Shown here piece after piece: positions 11,017-26,842 of a stretch of DNA of 64,000 nt. A model generated the notes under the pieces. It saw only the letters and a list, made by a program, of their open reading frames with translations. It had not been told where the DNA came from and did no database searches. The stretch spans positions 16,671,060 through 16,735,059 of the forward strand of contig OX442314.1 in assembly GCA_949358305.1 (NCBI GenBank), written 5' to 3'. How positions within the stretch are numbered: the stretch's first letter is position 1; each line of letters starts with the position of its first letter. The position numbers and the translations under genes were made by a program. This stretch comes from Strigamia acuminata (lineage: Eukaryota; Arthropoda; Chilopoda; Geophilomorpha; Linotaeniidae).

Positions 11017-13543
11017 ATGAAGCCAAGTTGGGGAATCTTATGTTTTTTGGTATTTATTGCTTATGTTTTAAACTCCGTGTGGACTTTATATCAATTGTGG
11101 AGGGTTCCTCCATGCGTTGACGATTATTGCCTCGTATCTTCTCTGAAAAATAGTGAAAAGTTTAAGGTAAAAACAGTAAACTAAAACCATTTGGGATTTT
11201 AACAATCTTTTTCTTTCTTGTAGTTGCATTTTTATCAATCTCCAACGCGAAATCCAAGAAGAATAGAAGATTTACATGAAGTATATATGTGGGATAATTT
11301 TGAATATAACATTCCTCAAGAGCGGTATATAAACTTCTCATTATGCATGAGTTTCAACACAATTTTACACGTTTTACACTGAATCATGCGCTGGATTTTT
11401 GGCGTTATGGGTGTAAAAAACATCTGAATTATTTTCTAGGTCAATTAATGTATCCATGTTAAATGAGGCTGTGACTAACAAGACGGTGTATCTACATATT
11501 GTGATGGTTCCGCAACACGCTCCAGTTAAAAGTCCAATAACTTTGATAAAAAGTCAACTAGCAGCAACATCAGTTGGAACTTTAGTAACCTATATGATTC
11601 CAGAGAAAAAAGCCTTTAACATTTTGAATTCAGAAGTTAAGGTAGTAATTATAAAGATCACATTATGAATTGCATCTCAAACATTGTCATTAAATTTTTG
11701 TATTTTTTCAAAAGGCTTCAAAAAAAAATAAGATCGCCAAACATCCTACTGCACATTGGCGAACCAAAGTGATATTCGAAATTATAACGGACACCTCATC
11801 TTTACCGAGCAGGAATGTGCCTCGTGAATTGATTAAATTTATTCGGTGAAATCAGAGATGAAATGTATATTTTTAATTAACGAGTTATCTTAAATAATTT
11901 TCTGTAATTAAAGGATGGCTCCGAGGAACGAATATTTGCCAATTTTATTCATAAATAAAATGAAATATCGAATAACAGATTTACAGGTAAAATTCAGAAA
12001 TGACTACCATAATCAATAATCATTTTTAACGCATTGCTCACTTGTATTTGCAGCCGATTAACAACAGCGATACTTCGAAAGAGTTATTACTTATGTACAA
12101 TCCTACAAGTTTTGGAATGTTGAGGCTCCTAGTGCAATTAGAAGGTGCAATGGCTACCATGAAAAACCTAGGTAATTGAAAATTTCTTCGCATTATTAAC
12201 TTGTTTTAATATTTTTCTGCTTATTTTAGGATTTTTAGAAAAAGACATCGACGAAGTCAAAGGCATTTTCACTGATACCAATTTCTATCTCTTGTGCGCT
12301 ACATTCGTAATTGCTGCATTTCATGTACGCACACATTTTTTCATAAATCGCATTTGTTTGATTTTTCTGTTTAATTCTAGTTGATGTTTGATTTCCTTGC
12401 ATTTAAAAACGACATTGCATTTTGGAAGCGCAAAAAAACGATGGTAGGCGTGTCGTTTCGCACAGTTTCATGGCGGTGCATCAGTCAAATCATCATTTTT
12501 CTTCATTTATGGGATGAAGAAGCTAGTAGATTAATATTGATTCCAGCATTTATAGGCAGTTTCATCGAGGTATTTATGAAGTTTGCAAACAGGTTTATTT
12601 CTATTATTTTATTTAACCTAGATGGGTTTTGGTACCTTCAGGTCTGGAAAGTTTTGAAAGCATCAAAAATTAGCATTTGTTGGAGTTTCCCTTTGCCTAA
12701 ACTGTTGGTATGAACTTTTCAGTATCACCCTTTAATTTATCAACCATTTTTAGTATTAATTTTCATCTCTATAGTTCGGGACCACAAATGATGCAGAAAA
12801 GAAGAGTGAAGAATTCGATGCCGAGGTTTTATTTACAGTATAGCTAAATGAAATTGCCATAATCCTTTTTTTTTTCAATTTTAGGTGATGAAACATCTGC
12901 GCTATTTCGTTTACCCACTTTGTCTAGGTGGTGCTGTTTATTCATTAGTGTATGTCGAACATAAAAGGTAAAAAATAATTTAAAAAAAAAATTTTAATCT
13001 ATTGCTAAATTTAAAAAAATAAATAATTATTGCAGTCTGTTTTCATGGTGCCTTCAAAGTTTAGTGAACGGTAAGCAAGTGTTTGACATCGAAAATGTGT
13101 TTTTTAACTCCTAAAATAATTCCAGGTGTTTATGCTTTCGGCTTTCTCTTGATGTTACCTCAACTTTTCCTCAATTACAAACTAAAATCCGTAGCACATT
13201 TACCTTGGAAAGTATTCATGTACAAGGTAAGAGAAAAGACAAAAAAAAAATTCTCAATTTAACCGAAAAAAAAAAACTCTTTATTTCAGGCATTTAATAC
13301 CTTCATAGATGACGTATTTGCATTTATCATTACTATGCCAACCGCTCACCGAATTGCTTGTTTCCGCGACGATATAGTATTTTTGATATATTTATACCAG
13401 CGATGGTAAAACGACCCGAAAAAAAAAATCTAAGACGTAAACCAAATTAATTTCCGTTTCCTTTGGCCAGGTTATACCCGGTGGACAAAACACGTGAAAA
13501 TGAATACGGAGAAAACTTCACCGAAGAGAAAAAACAGCAATAA
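11017..13543 (+). CDS. Clptm1l: CLPTM1-like protein (GPI-pathway lipid scramblase)
   Basis: Fifteen exons: 11017-11166, 11224-11324, 11440-11641, 11715-11845, 11914-11986, 12054-12171, 12230-12324, 12381-12569, 12642-12707, 12775-12825, 12885-12967, 13036-13070, 13126-13226, 13290-13405, 13471-13543. They total 527 residues (vertebrate CLPTM1L about 538). An N-terminal membrane segment is followed by a lumenal region. The conserved C-terminal half has [81 protein letters not shown] and YLYQRWLYPVDK. These are hallmarks of the CLPTM1 family of ER multipass proteins. Family members act as scramblases that flip glucosaminyl-phosphatidylinositol in GPI-anchor synthesis (family knowledge). The tail is charged (EEKKQQ). 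Alternative: CLPTM1 itself, but length and motif wording favour CLPTM1L. Confidence 0.94.
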
Positions 13544-13671
13544 CACAAATTTATCATAAAAATTGTTGCCATATAAAACATTGAGAACGTCCTAAACAAA
13601 CGTCCACATGGAATCTGAATTAATTTTTACCTAGTCTATCTTTCACTGTTTCCGTTATGCAACTTTTAAAA

Positions 13672-13677
13672 AATAAA
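13672..13677 (+). terminator. Poly(A) signal of CLPTM1L
   Basis: AATAAA lies 128 bases after the CLPTM1L stop codon. Confidence 0.55.
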
Positions 13678-13760
13678 CCAACTGTTAAAACCATACAACA
13701 TTTAACGTTCTTCCATTTTTAATACAATTTAAGCACCACTTAATTTATGTTTTTTTTTTC

Positions 13761-13766
13761 TTTATT
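13761..13766 (-). terminator. Probable poly(A) signal of 14-3-3 zeta
   Basis: AATAAA on the minus strand lies about 970 bases past the 14-3-3 stop, just short of the convergent CLPTM1L end. The interval 13767-14738 has no ORF of note and fits a long 3' UTR. A closer site cannot be excluded. Confidence 0.4.
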
Positions 13767-14738
13767 TTTCTACACCTTGTTTTAACATAGCAAATTATAA
13801 AACAAGCATGCACAAAAACTGAATACCTGATAAATTCAGAATGCTTGCGATGGTATCGAATTTACAAAAACAGAAAAAATTTGTTTCTTCATAAATTCCA
13901 TTTGATGGGTTAAGGACGGAACATTAACCAGTGCAAACTGACCAATGAAGAACACATCAAAAAATAGAGAACATCGGGATACGAAAAGATTTGTGGTAGA
14001 ATCTGGATGTTTTTATAACTTGATACAACTCAAAAAGTCATTAACCTGTAAATTTCGGGGAAAGTAAAAATGAATTGGGCAACAATGACAATTACACAAA
14101 TGCAGTTACACCACCAGAATCCACTAGGCTCTAAAGAGATACAGTTTGAGTCCAGCAGCAGTTTTCATTCAGCCAACAATTCTTTTCAGGTTAATTTTTT
14201 CCCTTTTCTAACATTCTTTTTTTTTTTTTTTTAAAAACAACGTTAGCGAATTCTAATTTCTTTGTTTTAAAACTACACAGTAAAAAAATGGTGCGGTTTT
14301 GCGTTACTTATACAAGTATCTATTGCAGTCATACTACACGCGAAGACAAATGTTTTAATGCCCCGGCTGATGAAACTTGACAATACTCTACTGAAACAAG
14401 TTACAACTTCAATGATCTACACTTGATCAAAAAAAAAGTAATTTAAAAAAAGTAAAAAACAAAAATCCAGACAAATGAATCAAGAAAAGATTTCCAAAGT
14501 TGTATATCGGACAAAACTGCATACATGTAAAAAGCCTAGAGATCCAGAAACTGGGGATAGTACATCTTAATTTAACAGAAATGTGAAATTTTTTTTTTTT
14601 TTATGTTTTTTTTTTTTTGTTTTTTTTGTTTTTAAATCTTGGAGCATTTTGAAGATTGCCTGTCTACTTTTCGAGTACAGTAAAATTGATGGGATTGGAT
14701 TAGTTAAGAATAATTATACGACGAATAGGACAAGCTAT

Positions 14739-17919
<3,181 letters not shown>

Positions 17920-20498
17920 GTTGAAGTTTCTAGTCGGGTAGAAAGAATACGAGAATTATTCGCTGCTATTCCAATATAATTTCAATGCAACAAGACCCAA
18001 CGAAAATGGCGGCTGTGAAGACCGACTCACATATGCACACCCAGTTGTAATCTTACACCGCCATGCTCCAACGTTCTTATTTTATAGTACTAATATATCT
18101 AATTACCTAGTTAAACGGGGTTACTTAAAGAATTTAGAAGGCTCGTGTCTGATTTAAGGTCTTCAACGATGTAAAAATTGTGTTAGATACAAAACTGCAC
18201 TTACTCGTGTGTGAGGCAGTTGCACAGATTCCTTAATCTGTCTACGGGGTTCAGTGCAATGACTGGAGAGAGATGACGTCATCGATTGCCAAGTTTAGCA
18301 GCAAGGTTCGTGAAAGAACACTCATCATCAGAAAATTTTTCACGACCATATTATAATGGAACCGGTCGCCAACGTGACGCCAGATATGCTGGTCTATGTA
18401 ATCCCGGTTGAGTCATTAATTCGTTATCATTTTGATGTCATCGACGATTCATCGACCGAGATAGTGAAAACAGAAGAAAATAATTTGAATTTATGCAAAC
18501 GAATGAATTTCCATGACATGAAATTGATTTTAAAAAAATTTAAAAAAATATAAATATTAATATTATTATTATTTTTTTTTTAATTTAGAAATAAATACAC
18601 TTTTAATAAATTTTTTTGAAATGAAAAGATACGTTAAAGACCAAAAAAAAATATTTTTTTTATCAAGGAAAGGAAATAGGCACTTGAATTTTCTAGAATG
18701 TAGATCCATCCAATCTTTTGGTACCATAAAAGGAAAAAATAATTTAACAAATTTCTCGTTTGGTGAAACAAAATAATCAATCTTTTCGAAATGGCCGGGA
18801 ATTATTGTTCCATAAAATAGCAAAATTAAAAAAATTCGATATTTATTTCTGAGATTACCATATTTAAAAATATGCACAGCGTGTATATCTCAATACGATA
18901 GCGTACTCTTGTGACAAAATAAGTAACATTATTAAGATTTCACAATCGTAACAAAAGGTGGAGCCATCAGTTCACAGATCTGTATTCAGAAAAAATGCAA
19001 GGAAAAATATACCCTAGCGTTGACAATATTTTAATTTAATAACCTAAAATGTAAAAATTAAAAAAAAAAAAAAAAAAACGAAACAAAAAATTACTTTCTG
19101 CAAGACAATGTCAATTTACGGTGTTATCAGACCTGACAGTGAATATTTATTTCTCAATCTCCCGCTTTTAATCTTCTCTTCATTACACGCTGTTTACAAA
19201 GGGATCACAAACATTTAATGCTTCAACTAACAGTTCTAATTAGAAAGTTTTTTTTTTTTAATCAAGCACTGCAGGATATTTCTGTTATAATTAATTTGAA
19301 AAGAAAAAAGAAAATCTGCTCAGGAAATGGAACTTTGATGATTTCGTTGTTTACGAAGCTAAGATGTCAGTATTGGTTTAAGAAAACTCTTCTTTCCCGA
19401 GCTCAGAGCATTATGTTCGAGCCCACAGAAGTAAAAACAATAAACAAATGAACAAAAAATAAAAAATAAAAAATAAAAAATAAATCTGTCACGGGTGTGT
19501 TCTTCCACTTCTCAAAATTTTTCTATTTCTTTCATTCTTTTCCTACTTTTAATTTACGCACGCGAGTCTATTCACAAGATAGTTTGAATTGTTTAAATTC
19601 TTTCACCCCTTCTTCCTTCGATCGATCGATTCGACACTTCGCGACTGAGCTATCGCCACGTCCACAAGTCATCTATTTATTATTTTCGCTACCGTTTTCT
19701 TCACCCGATCACGGAGTTTTCAACTGGACTCTAACCGCGGTCTCCATTATTTCTAACTGTGCTCGCGACTTTTCATCTTTTTATTCACCCAGTAACGTCC
19801 AACGCCCCTTACGTTTTGTGAACCATCTGGATTTAATTTATTTACAACTGATTGATAATTATGAATTGATAATGAAATGATTTTCTGTACACTAACAAGT
19901 AAGCTGGAATTGCCGAATGACCGACATCTCAATTGTGAGCTGATGGTCATCTTTAAAGGCAATTCCACGAACCTGCGCATGCGCATCGACTCAGCGCGCG
20001 AATTTGTCGCATCTTAGGATTTTAAACCCGAGGATGGTTACAAATCTTTGCCGCAATCCATACGAACTTAAAATTTAAAATTCATATTTTTATTACCAGG
20101 GAAAAGGAACTTTTTCACCAAGTTCCAACGAGCCAATCCTCTCATAAAAATTACTCGTATATAAATCATACAACATAAGTTAATATTTGTAAAAGCATGA
20201 AATTTAGCACACACAAAAAAAAACAATTTATTATCTTGTCAAATTGAGTGTTCAATAGAATCGTGAGTTTTTTTTCCCATTTTCATAATGAAAAGACAAT
20301 ACAATGTTGATTTAATGTGAATAGTTTCTAATTACATAAATTGCCGATGCACTTAGAAAATTAATACAGCTTAAGTTCTTATTATAGATTAATAAATAAT
20401 TTATGAATTTTATTGGGTTTTATAAGAGCAAAAGTACCGAATAGCCTAACCATCTGTGTGACACAACGACGCAACATCACATCTCACTTGGTGCAGCA
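17920..20498. other. Gap between 14-3-3 zeta and guanylate cyclase
   Basis: The first roughly 350 bp are the 14-3-3 promoter/5' UTR side; AAAATGGCGGCTG at about 18003 is YY1-like. A 65-codon open frame at 18356-18553 looks codon-like in its first half but lacks support. (AAAAAT)n occurs at about 19455-19482. Beyond that is AT-rich sequence with no recognisable exon up to the cyclase start. Confidence 0.5.
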
Positions 20499-23400
20499 AT
20501 GGTGAATAATATTTCAAGTTTTCCACATGATTTGTTTATAGATTGTCAACTTAAGTTTGAGAGCATCAGTAAATGAATTAAGTTCAGACAATTTATTTCC
20601 ACGTTTTATGATTACACGTCTCCGTCTAATTTTACGATCTAATTCGTTTTCTTAATTTACAGTATGGTTTTGTTCACTGTTGTCTCGAAGACTTGGTGCT
20701 CAAGCTGTTCGGAGAAGAAAAATGGCAAGAGATTCTGTAAGTCTGTTGTTGATAATAAAATGGAATGCGTTTGGATTAAAGTTGAGCCCTAATTTCACAA
20801 ATTTGCATAGGAATTTTTAATTTCATGTAAATATTGACATCAATTTCCATCCTCTAGTTTAAAAATATTGTGTTTTTCTATGAGTTTAAAATCAATAAAT
20901 TTTATAGATAAACTATTGCTATATGTTATTATTACCTAGGGAATTCTGTAACTTTACTGACGAAAACGCTTCCTTCATAATCCATCGTGTTTACAAAGAT
21001 GAAGAGACATTAAAACTTGTAGGAGCTTGCTGCAAAATTCTTGGTATACTTTCATCAAAGTACCTAAAAAGATATAACACAACTTACTTTCTCTCATTGT
21101 TATTTAGGAATAGACTTAAACGCTTGTCTAGAAGCATTTGGCACTCATTTCTTACACTATTGCCAAGGATCGGGCTATGATCGATTACTTCGAGTACTTG
21201 GTGGAAGTCTGGAAGATTTTTTGACAAATTTAGATTACTTGCACGAGCATTTGGCTTCAATTTATCCTGGAATACACACACCGTCGTTTCGTTGCACCCG
21301 TGGCACTGACGGATCTCTTCTGTTGCATTATTACAGCGACCGTAAAGGATTACAGGTAAGCCTAACGTAAACAGATGTACTCTTAATTAGAGTAGAGATA
21401 AATTAGATACGGGTTTTAATTTCGCCGTTTAATGAAGTCTATTGTAGTTGGCCTTGTAAAGACCATTGCACTTGAGTTTTTTAATTCGACGGTTACCATT
21501 GGCGATTTTGAAGAAGATGAAAACGATGCACACATTATTCTAAAAATAATTGAAACCAAACAAAATAATGAGGTAAAATCAAAAGAAATGATTAAATTTT
21601 ATTATTTAATAATTTTATTTTAGGCAGAAGAATCGAAATTATTTCGAGAAATAACTGAAAGTGAAAATCCGCGCGACTTGTTCATGAATGTCTCTTCGTT
21701 TTGCCAAGCGTTTCCGTTTCACATAGTTTTTACAACCGATTTTTATGTCACTCAAGTTGGTCAATCATTACAACGAATTCTCAAGCACGTTTGGTCGTCA
21801 AAACGAGTCAAGTTCCTCGAATTATTCCTCATTAATCGCCCTCACATCGACGAATTGACATATTCGGCAATTTTTAAAAACCAAAACGCAACTTTTGTTG
21901 TCGTAACATTGGCTGGAATATTAAATTCACAACAACCCAATTTATCCATTAAATTGAAAGGTCAAATGGTTCACGTGCCCGAAGCCGATAGCATGATGTT
22001 TTTATGCTCCCCCCGAGTATCTGGATTAGATGAAATGCAAGAACTGGGAATTTACTTGAGCGATTTCAGACTGAATGATTTCACCCGAGATCTTATTTTG
22101 ATGAAGACAGCCCGTCGTGGTGAACGAGAACTACTAGAGAAATTGGAAGAAACAACCAATCAACTTAAAGTTGCTGAAGTTCAATTGAAAAGTGACCAAA
22201 GGAAAACAGATGATTTGCTACATTCAATACTCCCACACAAAGTAATTACCAAGATAAATCATCTTTTCTAAAACTCACCAATTCGCTTTTTAGAAATAGA
22301 AATCCAAGAAATGGTTTTGCCGCCATATTAAAAATTGCTTTCAAATACAATTTTCCAGACTGTCCACTTTAAACGAGACGCAAATGCACTTGCTAAATGC
22401 AGATGTTCACTCTTGCGCATGTGTGCGCTCATTTGAGCTTATTTGTGCACATGTGGCACTCTTAAGTGCCAGAGTGTCCCACAAGTGGAAAACAATTCCA
22501 AAACTACATTGCTTTTCCTCCATTTCGTTTTGTCGTTAACCCGCTCACAATTGTGCTCTTTATTTACAGGTTGTAGCACGGTTGCGACTCAACTTACCAG
22601 TGCCCGCAGAACGATTTGAAACAGTGACATTTCTTTTTTCCGACATAGTTGGTTTCACTGCAATGTGTTCGCACGAGTTAACCAAACCAATGGACATTGT
22701 CCGTGTACTTAATAAAATGTACACACTCTTCGATGTTCTCAGCACTATGAATTCAGTCTACAAAGTAAACAAAAATAATAAAAAAAAATTAAATGAAAAG
22801 ATTTACCATTTTATTACTCTTGTTCCACATAAAACAGGTGGAAACTATTGGAGATGCGTACATGGTCGTAGGTGGAGTGCCAGAGTTTGTCGAAACTCAC
22901 GCTGATCAAGTGGTGTTTATGGGCCTGGGAATGGTCGCTGCGATACAACATGTTTTGAGTCCAGTTGACGGACAACCTCTCAAGGTATTTAATTATAATT
23001 ATGGATTTTAATTATGATTACTCGTCACTCCCATGGTTACTCGTTACTCCCATGGTTACTCGTTACTCCCATGGTAATTATTTTGAATTCTTCTTGAGAT
23101 GCGTGTGGGCATTCATACAGGATCAACTCTTGCTGGAGTTGTAGGTCAACAGATGCCGCGTTATTGTCTGTTTGGTAATGCGGTAACACTCGCTAACAAA
23201 ATGGAAAGCAACAGTCAACCAGGCAGAATCAATATAAGTCAGGAATCAATAAAGTAATTTACGACAGCGGTATGAATATTTCAAATTGTATTAAAAAGTA
23301 ATGTTTCCGTGCACTGATCCATATCCACAGCCATTTAATTAAAGATGGGTACACATTTGAGGATAATCCGATCGAAAACTTTCCATTGAAGTGTTTCTTT

Positions 23401-24494
23401 GTCACAAGACCGGGCGAAAACTTTGATCTCAAACTAGAAAGCGAAGTGACTGAAATTACTGAAGAGGAAAAACCAGCGCAGACAAATAATGAAGTTAGAA
23501 TCAGCTCAGATTACTTTGTACACATAGAATTCCAACTTTAAATATTTAAATTCGCTTAAACACACCACCATTAAAAAAAAATTAGCCAAATTAGAACGAC
23601 AATCAATTAAATTCTCTCGTGCGCTAAAAAAATCGATTAACGAATGTAAGAAATAAAGTACAGAAACATGACGATTAAATAATTCAAAAAAATTCGCTAA
23701 GCAAATATAGAAAAACATTATACCTGCTGAAATCAGTTGTTTGTTTTGTCTGAAGCACCCATGGACTTTTATGATTTGTTTTATGTATTAAGAAAAAAAC
23801 ATTGCGACCGAATTTAGAGTGGAATTGTAGAAAAACAAAAAGCTCATATACGTAATTTTTTTTTTAAATTGCTGATTTATCTTTAATTCTCTTAGCAAAA
23901 TGAAAACGCCTGCCCAATTCTTCTGGGACTACCTAAATTTGTTAGTACATCAGCAACTTCTTTAAATCACAAAACTGGAGGGGAGGTATACTGAACACTT
24001 GCTAGATTAGAGAATAAATAAATAAATAAAGTAAAGCTGAACATGTACCTTAATTTAACTTGCAAGTTTCAACTCCGATAATTGATTTTCTCTTTTTTAA
24101 TCAGATTCCAGTTGCTGTTATTCGTCCTGCACCTTCTGTTGACAAGTCGCTTAACGAGGCGACGCTTCACTGCCCCGTGACAAATTATCGACAAACAAGT
24201 CTAAGCACATCTATAAATCCCAAACTACATTTAGAAAATAGTCGACTGCTTCAGTTCTTTACTTCAGCCTTATGCAACAAAAAATCCAACGCAAACTTCA
24301 ATAATCCTGTTCCATTAGTAGAAAATACCAAAACTAATACCCTGGGCAATACTTACGGCAGTGACGCCGAAAATGACACCAGTAGGAGCTGCGTGCCCCA
24401 GGTAAAGAGATCCAATCTCTTTTGCAAGTTTCAAGGCAACGAATGTTCAATGACTTCGAAGTCATTCCATCAGAAAGCAAAGGGCAGAGAGTAA
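20499..24494 (+). CDS. Gucy1b2: Soluble guanylate cyclase, beta2-like, heme-binding
   Basis: Exons: 20499-20501 (ATG alone, inferred), 20663-20736, 20940-21043, 21108-21355, 21438-21572, 21624-22241, 22570-22764, 22838-22984, 23099-23253, 23331-23493, 23896-23985, 24105-24494; about 773 residues. The H-NOX domain starts [20 protein letters not shown]. It keeps the proximal heme His in NLDYLHEHL and the Y-x-S-x-R motif in HYYSDRKG, so NO-responsive heme binding is likely. An H-NOXA/PAS-like region ([31 protein letters not shown]) and a helical linker follow. The cyclase domain has [12 protein letters not shown] (metal Asp), [19 protein letters not shown] (guanine Glu) and [19 protein letters not shown]. 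Metal- and base-binding residues are all in one chain, so homodimer activity is plausible. The Ser/Asn-rich C-terminal tail matches beta2-type extensions. If exon 10 reads on, it stops at 23541 as a shorter form. A copia element lies 68 bp past the stop. Confidence 0.88.
23018..23074. repeat. Three 19-bp tandem units in a cyclase intron
   Basis: TTACTCGTYACTCCCATGG is repeated three times head-to-tail within the 114-bp intron 22985-23098; only one base differs, in the first unit. The intron's acceptor (TTCTTGAG) is pyrimidine-poor. Confidence 0.85.
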
Positions 24495-24567
24495 GTAATT
24501 CCAAGTACTAGAACATTGTACAGTGATGCATGCCACATTAATGTACACGGATCTTCTTTTATGATCA

Positions 24568-24773
24568 TGTTGGTTTTGAGTGCCCAGTCTTCACGCCAGG
24601 TGAACGTTTCACCTGCGCACCCACGACGTCCAGATGACGTACTTGGCGTAAACCAATCAGGGTTGAGCGCACCTGTATATAATGTGTTAGCAATTAGAAT
24701 AAAGTTAGTCATTTGCTGTTAAACCTAACCACGCGTCTTATCATTGTCCCAACCTTCGACACTAAAAACTACA
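24568..24773 (+). repeat. 5' LTR of the Gag-only copia element
   Basis: 206 bp starting TGTTGG and ending ACTACA. TATATAA at 24676-24682 and AATAAA at 24698-24703 are the presumed promoter and poly(A) signals; their closeness implies a very short R region. Identical to 26843-27048. Confidence 0.92.
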
Positions 24774-24801
24774 GGTTATGGGCCCAGCACGCTTCCACTG
24801 C
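24774..24801 (+). promoter_or_regulatory. Primer-binding site, internal initiator-tRNA type
   Basis: GGTTATGGGCCCAGCACGC immediately follows the LTR. It is complementary to the anticodon-stem region of metazoan initiator Met-tRNA (GCGTGCTGGGCCCATAACC), not to its 3' CCA end. Over about 28 nt I see one mismatch with the consensus I recall. Drosophila copia is known to prime from a cleaved half of this tRNA, so the same mechanism is inferred. Confidence 0.8.
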
Positions 24802-24887
24802 GGATAATATCGAGATTTGGGACGAAACGATCGAAGAAGTCAAAACGTTTTTGATACGAACCGTTTCGAGAAACAAAATCAGAAACG

Positions 24888-26705
24888 ATGGCGAATGCAG
24901 GCGGAATTTCGGCTAGAATCGAACCACTGGGGAAAGAAAACTACGATGCCTGGAAAGTCCAAATGGAAGCAATTTTGGGGAAGAACGATCTCTTAAAGTA
25001 CGCGGACGGAACATTGAAGCGACCAGAAGTTGATCCAAGCAACAATAACACCAAGAAAGCCGCCGAAAATTGGGACGTGAGAGACAGAAACACGAGATAC
25101 GATATTTTGCTACACGTAAAACAGTCGGAGATTCGATTGTTGAAAAACTGTAAAACCTCAAACGAATTATGGAGAAAATTGGACGAAATTTACGAAGCGA
25201 AAGGACCGGCAAATATGGGCATGTTGCTGAAACAAATTTGCGGAAACAAAATGGCTGAGAACGAAAACGTGCGTGACTATCTGAAGGGATTTTTTGAAGC
25301 GGTTGATAAGCTACTCGACATGGATATGGAAATCCATCCGACACTTACTGGGACGCTGCTGTTGCAAAGTTTGCCGAAATCATTCGATACGTTCAAGATC
25401 ACGATGGAATCGCGAGACACATTGCCGACGCTGGAAGCGCTAAAAGCTAAAATTATAGCCGCAGCAATTTCTCAAGAAAAAGATAAAGAAGAAGTATCCG
25501 ACGCAATGTTGGCCAAGAAATCGTTCCAAAAACGGAGGCAGCCGAAGAACGGCGACGATGAATCGGATTCTGATGAAAAGCCGACTTTCAAGTTCAAGTG
25601 CCACGGTTGCGGAAAAATCGGCCACAAAATCGCCGATTGCCGAAGTAAAAGCAAGAAGGAAAGCGCATCGAGAGCCGAGAAGTCCAAGTACGAATTATTT
25701 TTCTGCGAACAAAACGAGACAGCATTGAAATGCGAGAAGTCACGGCCGAGAAATTGGTGTTTGGACAGCGGCGCAAGTTCCCACATGTGCTCGAGCAATT
25801 CAACATTTTCAACGATCGAATTCCTGAAGAACCAGAAATTGAATTTGGCCAGTAAAGCGAGTACGAACATCGACGGAAAAGGAACCGCGAAAATCGTCGT
25901 CAAAACTGGAGACGGAAATATGAAGTTGGATTTGACGGAGACTCTCTTGGTACGGGATTTGCGAACGAATTTGATGTCAGTCGGAAAGATCACAGAGCGG
26001 GGACACAAGGTGATTTTTGACAATAAATCAGCAGAAATAATAAGCCCGAAGGGAGAAATCGTATTCACCGCCGAAAAAAGAAACGGATTATATTACATCG
26101 TCGACAAGACCGAGGATGCTGCGACCGCAATGGAAATCGAAGTCAGAACCGGGAACATGAAGACCGAAAAAGCAAGTACGGAAGTCAAGAAGACGAGAGC
26201 CGAAAACAAGAAAACAGCTGCGGAAGTCAAGAAGACTAGAACCGAGAACGTAAAAATTCGCGAATGGCACGAGAAGCTCGAATACGAATCAATTTTGAAG
26301 AAACTGAAAAACGACTTTGCAGAACAGATAAGTCAAACATTAATGGAAATGGCGCAATATATGATTTTGCAGCCGAGTGAGGAATCAAGTGTGGAACTAG
26401 ACAAGAACGAGAACGAAGTCAAAATTTCCGAGAACGTGAACGAAGCCGAAATTTCCGAGAACGAGAACGAAGTTGAAATTTCCGAGAACGAGAACGAAGT
26501 AGAAATTTTCGAGAACGAGACGGAACAAGGGGAAGTCGAAATCAAGATCAATGATGAAGTCGAGAACGAGACTGAACAAGGGGAAGTCGAAACTCTCCAG
26601 ATCAAAAACGTACGAGCGCCTCCGCGACAATCTTCGAGAACTCGGAGGCTGTATTCAAATCGAAATGGAAAACCACCAGGAAGAATTCGATATGAAGAGT
26701 ATTAA
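24888..26705 (+). CDS. Copia Gag-protease polyprotein (pol deleted)
   Basis: An uninterrupted frame of 605 residues. The N-terminal copia Gag region (KENYDAWKVQMEAILGKND, about residues 15-170) is followed by a zinc knuckle CHGCGKIGHKIADC (about 238). The aspartic protease motif WCLDSGASSHMCSS is near 290. A remnant of the pre-integrase domain (EWHEKLEYESILKKLKN, about 459) has lost its second half. Repeats of KKTRAEN type occur near 425-455, and acidic ENENEVEIS units near 505-570. The last 30 residues (SRTRRLYSNRNGKPPGR) look like the linker just before RT in copia polyproteins. Integrase core, RT and RNase H are absent, yet the frame stays open, with a TAA stop. It could build particles and cleave them; it cannot reverse-transcribe or integrate alone. 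Confidence 0.9.
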   Translation: MANAGGISARIEPLGKENYDAWKVQMEAILGKNDLLKYADGTLKRPEVDPSNNNTKKAAENWDVRDRNTRYDILLHVKQSEIRLLKNCKTSNELWRKLDEIYEAKGPANMGMLLKQICGNKMAENENVRDYLKGFFEAVDKLLDMDMEIHPTLTGTLLLQSLPKSFDTFKITMESRDTLPTLEALKAKIIAAAISQEKDKEEVSDAMLAKKSFQKRRQPKNGDDESDSDEKPTFKFKCHGCGKIGHKIADCRSKSKKESASRAEKSKYELFFCEQNETALKCEKSRPRNWCLDSGASSHMCSSNSTFSTIEFLKNQKLNLASKASTNIDGKGTAKIVVKTGDGNMKLDLTETLLVRDLRTNLMSVGKITERGHKVIFDNKSAEIISPKGEIVFTAEKRNGLYYIVDKTEDAATAMEIEVRTGNMKTEKASTEVKKTRAENKKTAAEVKKTRTENVKIREWHEKLEYESILKKLKNDFAEQISQTLMEMAQYMILQPSEESSVELDKNENEVKISENVNEAEISENENEVEISENENEVEIFENETEQGEVEIKINDEVENETEQGEVETLQIKNVRAPPRQSSRTRRLYSNRNGKPPGRIRYEEY

Positions 26706-26842
26706 TTAGTAAAACAAAATATTTGAATTGTTTGAGAAAAATATGTTTAATATTTGAATTGTTTAAGAAAAGTGTTTTTAATTATTTTAACTTTTGAGAT
26801 GTAAAAATGTTGGAATATGTGGTGACTGGCACTCAGGGGAAG

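Noticed and set aside
18356-18553. 65-codon ORF starting MEPVANVTPDML
   Set aside because: First half looks codon-like, but no splice context, promoter or recognised motif; the C-terminal half is poly-Lys/Leu from AT-rich DNA.
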